In this document: positions 8,202 to 15,957 of the stretch, in pieces
How the letters are laid out: each line of letters starts with the position of its first letter
Numbering within the stretch: position 1 is the first letter of the stretch
Notes under the pieces: model-generated
Told to the model about the DNA's origin: nothing
Databases searched by the model: none
The model's input: only the letters and a program-made list of their open reading frames with translations
Translations under genes and position numbers: made by a program
Source of the DNA: Streptomyces sp. PKU-EA00015
GTDB taxonomy: Bacteria; Actinomycetota; Actinomycetes; Streptomycetales; Streptomycetaceae
Assembly: GCF_013387495.1 (NCBI RefSeq)
Contig: NZ_JABZEE010000037.1
Span: 62,001-126,000 of the forward strand
Reading direction: 5' to 3'
Length of the DNA: 64,000 nt

Positions 8202-9632
8202 TCAGCCGGACGCGGCCTCGCGGGTCATGGGAGGCATGCCCGGCGTCCGCGCCACGGGGCCGAGGAGCACCGCCCGGGCCACCTTGGGAGCGAAGAGCGC
8301 GGTCAGCGGCGACGTGAGCGTCAGGACGGAGCGGAAGGCGGGCCCCACGACGGGGTCGCCCGGATACCGCTGCTGGACACGGCTCAGGTACCAGCCGGCA
8401 GGCCGGTCCACGGCCCGGACGGTGACGGCGTTCCCCACAGCCCCCGGCATCTTCTTGTCCGCGCCCGCCGAGATGTCCCACGCCTGCCGCGACGCCTCGA
8501 ACAGCGCCTGCTGCACGCGCGCGGTCGTCGGCGTCCGCCGCGGATCGGCGAGCGCGTCGCGCAGCGCCACCGCGCTCATCGCCGCGACGGCCATGCCCTG
8601 CCCGTAGATCGGGTTGAACGTGCACAGCGCGTCGCCCGTCGCGAGGAAACCGGCCGGTCGTCGGCCCGGCCGGTCGTAGCGGCGGCGCAGATTCGACGTC
8701 TGGCGGAAGCCGAACGGCGGCGTGTCCGGCTCGGCTTCCCGCAGCCAGTCGTGGATGAAGGGATGCGGGAAGCGGGCCGCGTAGGCGGTGAACCCCTCCT
8801 CGTCCGTGGGCGGTTCGTCGCCGCGCAGCCCCGAGAGGATGACCAGGTAGCGCCCGTCCTCCAGGGGCAGCACCCCGCCGCTGCAGACCTGCGCGGGACT
8901 CGGGTAGACGTAGTAACCGAGAGAATCGGATCCGAGATTGTCGCTCTTGTTGCGGTAGATGCGGGAGGCGTACGCGAGGCCCGTGTCGATGGTCTCCTCC
9001 TCGGGCGGCTCGGCGCCGATCGCCGACAGCCACTGCGAGGCGCGCGATCCACGGCCCGAGGCGTCCACGACCACGTCCGCAGCCAGCGTGCGCGGCTCCT
9101 GTCCGCCGTCCTTCGCGCCCTCACCCCGCTCGCGCAGCAGCACGCCCCGTACGCGCGAGGCGTCACCGAGCAGGCCGACGGCCTCGGTCGACGTGACCGT
9201 CCTGATCACCGGATTGGCCAGCACGCGCGCCCGGACCAGGTGCTCGATCTGGCCGCGCGAGCCGGTGTAGATGTACGTGGTCGCGTGCGTGCGCCGGAAC
9301 CAACGGCCGCTCTGCCACTGCACCATGTCCGACGGCATGCCGATCCGAGGTGCGCCCGACGCCCTCAACTCGGGCGTGAACCCTGGCAGCAGCGCATCGA
9401 GCGCGAGCTGTCCGCCTTCGAGGAGCACATGGGCGTGCCGACCCTGCGGAACGCCGGGGCGGGCGTCCGGTCCGTCGGGGAAACGGTCCCGCTCGACGAT
9501 CGTCACCCTGTCGGCGTGCTCGGCGAGGACATGCGCCGCGAGCAGCCCCGCGAGGCTGCCCCCGACGACGACGGCGTGCCGCCCTCCCGCAGCCTGCCGC
9601 CAACTGCCCTGCCCCTGCGTGGTGTCCACCAT
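8202..9632 (-). CDS. FAD-dependent monooxygenase/oxidoreductase
   Basis: A 476-residue flavoprotein with an N-terminal dinucleotide fold, VVVGGSLAGLLAA at about 21-33, in which the usual GxGxxG reads GGSLAG. A second FAD contact, GDALCTFNPIYGQGM, lies around residue 335. This layout is typical of aromatic-ring hydroxylases and squalene epoxidase-like enzymes, which oxidise hydrophobic or aromatic substrates with NAD(P)H and oxygen. RGRHAH-type contacts follow the Rossmann fold (GVPQGRHAHVLLEGG). The start ATG at 9632 has GAGAGG 7 nt upstream. No biosynthetic partner genes are beside it, so the substrate is unknown. Confidence 0.85.
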   Translation of the reverse strand: MVDTTQGQGSWRQAAGGRHAVVVGGSLAGLLAAHVLAEHADRVTIVERDRFPDGPDARPGVPQGRHAHVLLEGGQLALDALLPGFTPELRASGAPRIGMPSDMVQWQSGRWFRRTHATTYIYTGSRGQIEHLVRARVLANPVIRTVTSTEAVGLLGDASRVRGVLLRERGEGAKDGGQEPRTLAADVVVDASGRGSRASQWLSAIGAEPPEEETIDTGLAYASRIYRNKSDNLGSDSLGYYVYPSPAQVCSGGVLPLEDGRYLVILSGLRGDEPPTDEEGFTAYAARFPHPFIHDWLREAEPDTPPFGFRQTSNLRRRYDRPGRRPAGFLATGDALCTFNPIYGQGMAVAAMSAVALRDALADPRRTPTTARVQQALFEASRQAWDISAGADKKMPGAVGNAVTVRAVDRPAGWYLSRVQQRYPGDPVVGPAFRSVLTLTSPLTALFAPKVARAVLLGPVARTPGMPPMTREAASG

Positions 9633-9649
9633 GTAGCTGCCTCTCGTGG

Positions 9650-10042
9650 TCAGCGAGCCCGACTCGTCCGACCAGTATCGGGGCCCGCGGCACGAAGATC
9701 ACCGAGGCGGCTCGATGACGACCCTTCCGGGGAACGGTGCCCGAAGTTCCGCACACGATCCGCGAGTTGTCCCCTGCTCCGCGCCCGCAGCGCCCTCGGC
9801 CCCGTGACGCGCCCCGTCCGGCGATGCAGCGCGTACCGGCGGCACCCGCGCCACTGGCCCGGCACGGCGCCGACGCGCTGCCCGCCGTGCGTGATGAGGG
9901 TGTTGACCGGTGTCATGGGGTCCGAGCCGACCGACCTGGCGAGCAGCATTCCGGCCACCAGGGGCAGCAGCACACCGGCCAGGGCGGTCCCGGTCGCGGT
10001 GACGTGCCGCAGACGGGGTCGGGGGGACGCGTCAGAAGTCAT
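9650..10042 (-). CDS. Possible small membrane protein, doubtful C-terminal part
   Basis: An ATG at 10042 opens a 130-residue frame. The first 55 residues look like protein: a basic N-terminus, a hydrophobic segment (GTALAGVLLPLVAGMLLA) and high third-position GC. The remainder becomes arginine- and serine-rich and reads like non-coding sequence, so this may be the 5' remnant of a larger membrane protein fused to intergenic DNA. No close homologue comes to mind. The rest of the stretch from 10043 to 10262 holds no gene I can support. Confidence 0.3.
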   Translation of the reverse strand: MTSDASPRPRLRHVTATGTALAGVLLPLVAGMLLARSVGSDPMTPVNTLITHGGQRVGAVPGQWRGCRRYALHRRTGRVTGPRALRARSRGQLADRVRNFGHRSPEGSSSSRLGDLRAAGPDTGRTSRAR

Positions 10043-10262
10043 GGACACCATTCGACCAGCGGCGCGAGCGGCGGTGATCGGACGAGGTACTCAGGAAGGG
10101 TGCCTCTCCTACTCATCCCGGCACCGGGCCCCCGGCCCGAGCGTGCCCGACGACCGCCTGTTCCGACGTGGGCCGTCCGCGGCCCTGCGCCGTACGCCGC
10201 TCGAGACGCTCATGCACGAGGACCTGCTTGCGCGCTGATCACTCAGGGGGCCGGTCTGCCCT

Positions 10263-10847
10263 TCAGGCAGTGCCTGCGGGGCCGGGCGGCAAGTGCACGG
10301 TCATGATCAGGTGGCACGTCTCGTCGCCTGAGCCGCGGTAGGTGTGGGGCGCGTCGCCGTCGAAGGCTGCGGTCTGTCCGGCTTCGACAGGGTGCTCGAT
10401 GCCGTCGACCACCAGGGTCATCCGGCCGGAGGTGACGGAGACGGTTTCGACGACTCCGGGCTGGTGCGGGTGGCTGGGGTACTCCTCACCGGGTTCGAGT
10501 TTCCAGCGCCAGACCTCGACCGGGGCCGGGCCCGAGGTCGTCAGCATGAGCCGTGCCTCGCTGCCCTTGCCGCCGGTCCACAGGGGCGTCGTGGCGTCGG
10601 CGGTCACGATGCGGACGCGGCCTTCTGACGGGCCTTCCATCAGGGCGGAGACGGAGACGCCGAGGGTGTCGGCGAGCCGGACCAGGGTGGCGAAGTTGGG
10701 GTTGCCCTGGGCCTTCTCCAGGCCGACCAGGGCGCCCTTGCTGACCTTCGCGCGCCGGCCGAGTTCGTCCAGGGACAGGCCGGCGCGGTTACGGGCCGTC
10801 CTGACGTTGTGTGCGAGTGTCCGCAGGGCTTCCTCCGCCTCGGCCAT
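10263..10847 (-). CDS. XRE-family regulator with C-terminal cupin domain
   Basis: A 194-residue two-domain repressor. A helix-turn-helix lies at about residues 10-64 (LSLDELGRRAKVSKGALVGLEK) and a cupin barrel at about 110-190, with metal-site-like HPHQPGVVETVSVTSG. Proteins of this kind (PuuR/SutR class) sense a small ligand in the cupin and control nearby transport or catabolic genes. GGAGG lies 8 nt before the ATG at 10847. It is divergent from the EamA transporter gene at 10970, and the gap carries three copies of a direct repeat that are a likely operator. I infer that it controls the transporter and itself. Confidence 0.9.
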   Translation of the reverse strand: MAEAEEALRTLAHNVRTARNRAGLSLDELGRRAKVSKGALVGLEKAQGNPNFATLVRLADTLGVSVSALMEGPSEGRVRIVTADATTPLWTGGKGSEARLMLTTSGPAPVEVWRWKLEPGEEYPSHPHQPGVVETVSVTSGRMTLVVDGIEHPVEAGQTAAFDGDAPHTYRGSGDETCHLIMTVHLPPGPAGTA

Positions 10848-10888
10848 CCGATCGTCCTCCTCGCAAGTAGGCCACTTCGCTGCACCGT

Positions 10889-10941
10889 CCGGTCGTTTGG
10901 TTGACAGATGCCGGTCGTTTCGCAGTACGGTTCAGTCGTTC
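10889..10941. promoter_or_regulatory. Promoter with three helically phased direct repeats
   Basis: CCGGTCGTTT occurs at 10889-10898 and exactly again at 10911-10920; a weaker copy, AGTCGTTC, is at 10934-10941. The copies are 21-22 bp apart, two DNA turns, so all face one side of the helix. A -35 element TTGACA (10901-10906) lies between the first two and a TAnnnT -10 (TACGGT, 10926-10931) overlaps the third region. This is a plausible operator for the XRE-cupin repressor over the EamA gene promoter. Confidence 0.6.
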
Positions 10942-10969
10942 CGTTGGCATAGTAAGGGATGTACGTACC

Positions 10970-11806
10970 GTGATCGCTCTGCTGCTGGCCCTGGGCAGCT
11001 CGCTCGCCTACGGGTGCGCCGACTTCCTCGGCGGCCTCGGCGCCAGAAAGGCGCACGTGCTGCGCACCGTCGTGATCGCCGCCCCGGCCTCGCTCGCGAT
11101 CGAGCTGCTGCTGTGGCCGTTCCTCGGCGCCTCGTTCAGCACCGGCGCTCTCGTCTGGGGCGCGGCGTCCGGTGTCGCGTCGGCAGCCGCCTTCGCCCTG
11201 CTCTACCGGACCCTGGCGATCGGCCCGATGAACGTGCTCTCGCCCGTCACCGCGCTGGTCTCCGCCATGCTGCCGGTCGGCGTGGGCCTCTTGCAGGGCG
11301 AACACCTGGGTGCGGTCGGCCTGGTGGGGCTGCCGCTCGCGCTGGTCTCGGTCGTCCTGGTGAGCGCCGGACACGGCGCCGGGTCGGCCCGTCCCTCGCG
11401 CACCGCGCTGCTCCTGGCCTTCGGCGCGGGCGCCGCCATCGCCCTTCAGCTGATCTTCCTGCACCAGGCACCGTCCGACAGCGGGGTGGCCCCGCTGATC
11501 GTGGGTCGCGCGGTCGCTTCGGCCGTCACCCTGACCGCCGCCGGGCTGATGTACCGCAGGCTCGGTCCCGAGCGGCCCGCGTACGCGATGTCGGCCGCGG
11601 CGGGTGTGCTGGATTCGCTGGCGAACCTGCTGTTCCTGCTCGCTGCCCGCAGTGGGGACCTTGCCGTCGTCGCCGTGATCACCGCCCTCTATCCGGCCGG
11701 CACCGTCCTGCTCGCCCGCAGTGTGCTCGCCGAACGCATCCACCGCGGACAGCTCGTCGGTCTGGGCGCCGCAGCGGTCGCCGTCGGCCTTCTCGCTCTC
11801 ACCTGA
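10970..11806 (+). CDS. EamA/DMT-family transporter
   Basis: A 278-residue membrane protein with ten predicted helices in two repeated EamA halves, the drug/metabolite transporter layout. It probably exports a small metabolite or amino acid. The GTG at 10970 is the most likely start because it begins directly at the first helix (MIALLLALGSSLAYG); AGGG lies about 11 nt upstream. It is divergent from the XRE-cupin regulator and 38 bp upstream of the PaiB-like gene, probably in one transcript. The glycine-rich linker GHGAGSARPS near residue 140 joins the two halves. Confidence 0.88.
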   Translation: MIALLLALGSSLAYGCADFLGGLGARKAHVLRTVVIAAPASLAIELLLWPFLGASFSTGALVWGAASGVASAAAFALLYRTLAIGPMNVLSPVTALVSAMLPVGVGLLQGEHLGAVGLVGLPLALVSVVLVSAGHGAGSARPSRTALLLAFGAGAAIALQLIFLHQAPSDSGVAPLIVGRAVASAVTLTAAGLMYRRLGPERPAYAMSAAAGVLDSLANLLFLLAARSGDLAVVAVITALYPAGTVLLARSVLAERIHRGQLVGLGAAAVAVGLLALT

Positions 11807-11844
11807 CCCCTCCCACCGCACCACCGCCTCACAAGGAGACCAGC

Positions 11845-12492
11845 ATGTTCATCCAGCCCTGGGACGCCGGCCTGGACGAGGCCGAATGGCAGACCTGGAT
11901 CGCCGAGGGCCACGACTTCGGCCTCCTGAGCGTCAACGGCCTGCCCGGCCATGCGCCCGTCGCCGTCCCCACCCACTTCACCGACGACGGCAACCACCTC
12001 CTGATCCACCTCGCCCGTCCCAACCCGGTCTGGAAGGCGATCGAGAACGACCCGAACGTCCTGTTCACCGTCTTCGGCGACTACGCCTTCATCCCCGGCC
12101 CCTGGCGCGCCAAGGCCGGCACCCCGCCCACCGAGGGCGTCCCCACCAGCTACTACACGGCCGTCCAGTTCACCTGCCGCGCCCACATCGTCGACGACCC
12201 CGAGGCCAAGGCCGAGCTGCTGCGCCGTCAGCTCGCCCATTTCCAGCCCGACGGCGACCACGCCCCGGTCGCAGTCGACCAGCCCCCGTACGGCCGGATG
12301 CTGCCCGGCATCCGCGGGCTGCGCCTGGAAGTCACCGACGTGCGGGGCAAGTTCAAGTACGACGACCACAAGCCCGTCGAGCACCGCACCGCCGTCGCCG
12401 ACCACCTCGCCGAACGCGGCCAGGGCCTCGATGTCCCCACCGCGCTCCAGCAGCGCCGCCGCCTGGACCGCATCGGCTCCTGGAAACCCTGA
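11845..12492 (+). CDS. PaiB-family FMN-binding split-barrel protein
   Basis: A 215-residue member of the PaiB family, described as FMN-binding negative transcriptional regulators because Bacillus PaiB affects protease and sporulation genes. Family features visible are the N-terminal MFIQPWD start, VPTHF, and the C-terminal GIRGLRLEVTDVRGKFKY segment that ends the flavin-binding barrel. AAGGAGA lies 6 nt before the ATG. It follows the EamA transporter by 38 bp. Its next neighbour is a GNAT acetyltransferase, which recalls the paiA-paiB pair, although that gene appears to have its own promoter here. A flavin-dependent enzymatic role is equally possible. Confidence 0.87.
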   Translation: MFIQPWDAGLDEAEWQTWIAEGHDFGLLSVNGLPGHAPVAVPTHFTDDGNHLLIHLARPNPVWKAIENDPNVLFTVFGDYAFIPGPWRAKAGTPPTEGVPTSYYTAVQFTCRAHIVDDPEAKAELLRRQLAHFQPDGDHAPVAVDQPPYGRMLPGIRGLRLEVTDVRGKFKYDDHKPVEHRTAVADHLAERGQGLDVPTALQQRRRLDRIGSWKP

Positions 12493-12583
12493 AGCACCAC
12501 CCGCGGTCCAGTAACACCCCGGCGCCGCAGGATGGCCGGGACCGCGCCTGAAAATGCGTTCGAGGACCGCCGGGCGCCGCCGA

Positions 12584-12589
12584 TAGGGT
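12584..12589 (+). promoter_or_regulatory. -10 element TAGGGT of a leaderless promoter
   Basis: TAGGGT lies 7 nt before the ATG at 12597, the spacing of streptomycete leaderless transcripts, in which transcription starts at the A of the start codon. No good Shine-Dalgarno is present. Confidence 0.5.
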
Positions 12590-12596
12590 GCGCGGC

Positions 12597-13115
12597 ATGA
12601 CAGCGTCGCTCCGCCTGGAGAAGATCACCGCCGACAACGTGCTCGCCGCGTGCGACCTCGCTGTCCGACCCGACCAGCGGGACTTCGTGGCCCCCGTCGC
12701 GCGCTCCCTCGCCGAGGCGTACGCGCAGCCCGACGTCGCCTGGCCGCGGCTGATCGTCGACGGGGACCGGCCAGTCGGCTTCGTGATGGCCTTCTTCGAC
12801 GTACGGTTCAGCCCCGGCGACCCGGACGACCGGCCGCGTTCAGGGCTGTGGCGGCTTGCCGTCGCCGCGGGAGAACAGGGTCGTGGATACGGCCGCTTCG
12901 CCGTGCGGTCCGTGTGCGAGGAGATCCGCGGACGGGGCGGCACACGGGTGACCGTGACCTGGAAGCAGGGGGAGAACGGGCCGGAGGACTTCTACCTGAG
13001 GCTCGGTTTCCGGCTGACCGGTGAGATGAGCGGGGACCAGGTCGTCGGCGAGCTGGACCTCACCGGCACACCGAGCGGCCTCCCGGCCGACCGGACCGCA
13101 GTCCGGGCCCGCTAG
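12597..13115 (+). CDS. GNAT-family N-acetyltransferase
   Basis: A 172-residue acetyltransferase. The acetyl-CoA loop is visible as LAVAAGEQGRGYGRFAV at about 85-101, with the R/QxxGxG signature, and the C-terminal beta-bulge segment DFYLRLGFRLTGE is typical. It moves acetyl from acetyl-CoA to an amine, and the neighbouring PaiB-like gene raises polyamines as a possible substrate, but nothing in the sequence proves this. The start ATG at 12597 follows a TAGGGT -10 element by 7 nt, so the mRNA may be leaderless. The gene ends 9 bp before the small zinc-ribbon gene. Confidence 0.88.
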   Translation: MTASLRLEKITADNVLAACDLAVRPDQRDFVAPVARSLAEAYAQPDVAWPRLIVDGDRPVGFVMAFFDVRFSPGDPDDRPRSGLWRLAVAAGEQGRGYGRFAVRSVCEEIRGRGGTRVTVTWKQGENGPEDFYLRLGFRLTGEMSGDQVVGELDLTGTPSGLPADRTAVRAR

Positions 13116-13118
13116 CCT
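13113..13118 (+). promoter_or_regulatory. -10 element TAGCCT of a leaderless promoter
   Basis: TAGCCT lies 6 nt before the ATG at 13125, inside the last codons of the GNAT gene. The spacing matches leaderless transcription of the small zinc-ribbon gene. Confidence 0.45.
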
Positions 13119-13124
13119 CGCGCC

Positions 13125-13304
13125 ATGGGGGAACGGATGTCCGACTTCGGCGCCGATGCACGCGCGCTCCGCCCGTGCCGATGGTGCGGCCGGCCCTTCC
13201 GGCATGCCGGAAGACGGGGCCGCCTGCGGCTCTACTGCCGCCGGACGCATCTGTGGCGGCGCCGCCTGTCCGACCTGATGGAACTCGTGTCGGACACCGT
13301 CTAG
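13125..13304 (+). CDS. Small basic zinc-ribbon-like protein
   Basis: A 59-residue protein. It carries CRWCGRPF, a CxxC knuckle at residues 18-21, then a basic stretch and YCRRTH, giving a second possible ligand pair (Cys and His) about 17 residues on. Eighteen residues are Arg, Lys or His, so nucleic-acid binding is plausible. Nearly all codons end in G or C, which supports real coding. No Shine-Dalgarno stands before the ATG, but a TAGCCT -10 box sits 6 nt upstream. Similar tiny C-x2-C proteins are common and uncharacterised in Streptomyces. Confidence 0.65.
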   Translation: MGERMSDFGADARALRPCRWCGRPFRHAGRRGRLRLYCRRTHLWRRRLSDLMELVSDTV

Positions 13305-13382
13305 CCACCGCCGCCGACCGCTCCTCGCCGCCGACCGCTCCTCCCCGCCGGCCGCGCCGCGCGGCGGCGCGTTCGCCGGAAA

Positions 13383-13388
13383 TATAAT
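13383..13388 (+). promoter_or_regulatory. Perfect TATAAT -10 hexamer upstream of the PP2C gene
   Basis: GGAAATATAATGAG is a rare AT-rich patch directly after a GC palindrome (CGCCGCGCGGCG) that may end the previous transcript. TATAAT matches the sigma-70 consensus exactly, but no -35 element is seen 17 bp upstream. It lies 92 bp before the PP2C start at 13481. Confidence 0.45.
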
Positions 13389-13480
13389 GAGTGCGGGCTG
13401 CACGAGCCCAGCTGAGCCTGGGCCACCGCGTGAGGGAGTGGCCGGGCCAGTCGGCCTTCGGACGTTCCTCGGAGAGGTCC

Positions 13481-14326
13481 ATGACCCGGCGTCGCCCTTC
13501 GCGATCGGCGACGGCCGACGATCTCCTGACGACCCTGGGGCGGCTGACCGACCGGGTGCGGCAGGGCGCCGAGCGCCAGCGCGCCCGCGTCGAACTCGCC
13601 GAGGCCCTCCAGCGTTCCATGCTGCCCACCGGGCTTCCCGACCTCCCCGGACTGCAGGTCGCGGCCGAGTACGCGCCGGCGCGCAACGGCCTCGACATCG
13701 GCGGCGACTGGTACGACGGCTTCGTCCTGCCCGACGGCTCGCTCGGCTTCTCGATCGGCGACGTCCAGGGCCACGACGTGGAGGCCGCCGCCTTCATGGG
13801 ACAGGTCCGCATGGGGCTGCGCGCGGTGGCCACCGCCACCACCGACCCCGGGGAGGTCCTGGGCCGGGCCAACGAACTGCTGCTCTCCATGGACCACGGC
13901 CTCTTCGCGACCTGCAGCTTCCTCCGCTTCGACCCCGTCACCGGCGAGCTGGAGAGCGCCCGGGCCGGCCACGTGCCCGCCATATGGGCGACGGCGGGAG
14001 GGCAGGGCGGGGTCGTGGAGGACGAGGCGGGTGTGCCGCTGGGCATCCTGCCCGGCGAGGCGTATCCCGTGGCGCGGCGCCGGCTGTCCAGCGGGGGTGC
14101 CTTCGTCCTGCTCACCGACGGCGTCGTGGAGGGGCCGTCGTATCCGATCGAGGCGGGCCTCGACGCCGTGGCCCGCCTGGTCCGCTCCGCGGTCACGACC
14201 GGTGTCGAGGCGTCCGAGCTGGCGTCGCAGGTGATGGGGGTCGCGGCGCAGACGGACCACACCGACGACGCCGCCGTCCTGGTGCTTGTCCACGATCCCG
14301 AGGAGACCCGCCCGCCACGCCCGTGA
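13481..14326 (+). CDS. PP2C-family (SpoIIE/RsbU-type) serine/threonine phosphatase
   Basis: A 281-residue phosphatase with a short N-terminal helix and a catalytic SpoIIE domain. The motifs are in order: LQRSMLP, the metal-binding DIGGDWYDGF at about 76-85, SIGDVQGHDVEAA near 100, and the late HTDDAAVLVLV aspartates. Such enzymes dephosphorylate anti-anti-sigma factors and so switch on stress sigma factors. There is no PAS or GAF sensor in this copy. GGAGAGG lies directly before the ATG at 13481, which decides the start against an upstream in-frame ATG at 13391. The MASE1 membrane protein gene follows 73 bp later. Confidence 0.9.
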   Translation: MTRRRPSRSATADDLLTTLGRLTDRVRQGAERQRARVELAEALQRSMLPTGLPDLPGLQVAAEYAPARNGLDIGGDWYDGFVLPDGSLGFSIGDVQGHDVEAAAFMGQVRMGLRAVATATTDPGEVLGRANELLLSMDHGLFATCSFLRFDPVTGELESARAGHVPAIWATAGGQGGVVEDEAGVPLGILPGEAYPVARRRLSSGGAFVLLTDGVVEGPSYPIEAGLDAVARLVRSAVTTGVEASELASQVMGVAAQTDHTDDAAVLVLVHDPEETRPPRP

Positions 14327-14399
14327 CCTCCGGACGGCCGGGGATGCCCGTGCGGGCGGGGCGTGTCAGGGCAGCACGCGGAGCCGGGAACGTTGTCTG

Positions 14400-15422
14400 A
14401 TGACAGACGTGCCCCGTAGCGAACACCTCCGACGCCCGGCCGCAGCGCTGCTGCGGATGCTCGCCGTCGCCGCCGCCTACTGGGTCGGCGGACAGATCGG
14501 CCTCCTCCAGCAGGTGGTGGTCGAGGGCGCGGTCGTGACACCGCTGTGGCCGCCCACCGGGATCGCCCTGAGCTGTCTGCTCTGGATGGGCGTCGGGGTG
14601 TGGCCGGGCATCGCCGTGGGGGTGCTCGCCACCATCGCCACGATCGACACCCTGAGTTTCGCCACGAGCGGCGTGCTGGCGGGGAACACCCTCGGGCCGG
14701 TCGTTGCCTACCTGATGCTCCGGCGCGTCGACTTCCGCACGGAGCTGGACCGGTTGCGGGACGGGCTCGCGCTGGTGTTCCTCGGGGCGGGCGGCATGCT
14801 GATCAGCGCGACCTTCGGCGTGATGACGGTGGTGTGGAGCGGGTCGCTGCCGCTCGGCGAGTTCTGGCCGGTGTGGTCGGCGTGGTGGGCCGGTGACGCG
14901 ATGGGCGTCCTGGTGATCACGCCGCTCCTGCTGGTGCTGCGCCGCGCCCGGCTGCCCCGCGACACGCGGCCGTACTGGTGGACCGAGGCAACGGCACTGT
15001 GCCTGACGTCGGCAGCCGTGGCCGTGCTCGTCACACGCATCGAACTGAGCCTGCTTTTCCTGGCCTTCCCGGTGCTGATCTGGGCGGCGCTGCGCTTCCA
15101 GCTGCCCGGATCGGCCCCGTGTGCCGTGCTGATCTCGGTGCTGGCGATCGCAGCCGCGACGGCAGGGGTCGGGCCGTTCGCGGGCCGCACGCTGCTGGAG
15201 GTCATGGTGATCCTCCAGGCGCTCAACGGCTGCGCCGCGCTCACGGCCCTGCTGCTCGCCGCCATCGTCGCCGAGCAGATCGGCATCCGGCGCAGGATCG
15301 AACAGGCGTGCTGGGTCCTCGCGGAGGTAGTGGACCAGCTCGCCCCCGGCGAGACGGCGCACCTGTGGCCGCTGGTCGACGGACGGAAGGGCGTCGCGGA
15401 GCCGAGGGCTGCGGACGAATAG
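14400..15422 (+). CDS. MASE1-domain integral membrane protein
   Basis: A 340-residue protein with about eight to nine hydrophobic helices matching the MASE1 sensory domain. Conserved landmarks are PLWPPTGIALS in the first third, LAGNTLGPVVAYLML, and the charged WWAGDAMGVLVITPLLL segment. MASE1 usually sits at the N-terminus of histidine kinases, diguanylate cyclases or SpoIIE phosphatases. Here it is free-standing with only a short cytoplasmic tail, but the PP2C phosphatase gene lies immediately upstream, so the two may form a split sensor-phosphatase. The ATG at 14400 is chosen by homology; the ribosome site is weak. Confidence 0.85.
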   Translation: MTDVPRSEHLRRPAAALLRMLAVAAAYWVGGQIGLLQQVVVEGAVVTPLWPPTGIALSCLLWMGVGVWPGIAVGVLATIATIDTLSFATSGVLAGNTLGPVVAYLMLRRVDFRTELDRLRDGLALVFLGAGGMLISATFGVMTVVWSGSLPLGEFWPVWSAWWAGDAMGVLVITPLLLVLRRARLPRDTRPYWWTEATALCLTSAAVAVLVTRIELSLLFLAFPVLIWAALRFQLPGSAPCAVLISVLAIAAATAGVGPFAGRTLLEVMVILQALNGCAALTALLLAAIVAEQIGIRRRIEQACWVLAEVVDQLAPGETAHLWPLVDGRKGVAEPRAADE

Positions 15423-15532
15423 CGCCGCGCCCGCGCCCGCGTCCGTCGGGTGCGGACCGTCGGCCGTCGTCGGCAAGTGCCTCCCGCTTCCGCCGGGTTC
15501 GGCCCCTGGGCCCTCCGGGCCCCGCCGCCGAC

Positions 15533-15733
15533 CCCTCCGGCGTCGGCGGCAGCGCGATCGTCGACCCCGAGGGGAGCGTGCGCCAACAGGCCGCCACCGG
15601 ACAGGAGGTCCTCGTCGACGTCCTCGACCTCGAGACCGTCACCCGCGTGCGCACCCACGGCTCCGCGGGCATCTACCGCCCCTGGGCTCAGCTCGCCCGG
15701 TACGGCGACCGGATCGAACTCCCGTGTACGGGG
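15533..15733 (+). pseudogene. Relic: C-terminal fragment of a carbon-nitrogen hydrolase (nitrilase family)
   Basis: One frame reads PSGVGGSAIVDPEGSV followed by GQEVLVDVLDLETVTRVR and YRPWAQLARYGDRIEL, the unmistakable last third of a nitrilase/amidase-superfamily protein. The catalytic Glu, Lys and Cys portions are absent upstream, and the C-terminus breaks off before a normal stop. The stretch between the MASE1 gene (15422) and the relic shows no other gene. The MITE-like element starts 25 bp after the break. Confidence 0.75.
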
Positions 15734-15757
15734 GTCTTTCCGTCCCGTGCTGAAGGG

Positions 15758-15957
15758 CTAGGGTCTTTCGTTTGGATCAGGCCGGATCAGTGAGTGGGGG
15801 TCCCCCCACGCCCGCAGGGCGTAGGGGGAGGGTCTGGTGCGTGCGATCGCAAGGCGGAGGAGGGAGACAATGGCGGAGCCATGGCGACCGACGACAACGC
15901 GGCGAGCGTGCGTGCCAGGGCCCGCGAGCCCGGCATGATCCAAACGAGAGGCCCTAG
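15758..15957. mobile_element. 200-bp MITE-like element with 26-bp terminal inverted repeats
   Basis: The left end (15758-15783) begins CTAGGGTCTTTCGTTTGG and the right end (15932-15957) finishes with its near-perfect reverse complement; 23 of 26 positions match. Both ends fall at a CTAG tetranucleotide, which is rare in Streptomyces and self-palindromic. The interior has a hairpin (CCCCCACGCC against GGCGTAGGGGG) and a GAGGAGGGAGACAATGG stretch, but no transposase frame. Similar short repeats with these ends occur in many Streptomyces chromosomes, as I recall. It is non-autonomous and would depend on a transposase elsewhere. Confidence 0.7.

Noticed and set aside
9737..10306. Plus-strand frames over 9737-10306, including one ending LETLMHEDLLAR
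   Set aside because: The ending looks protein-like but is too short and has no start, ribosome site or recognised homology; the rest is Arg/Pro-rich noise.
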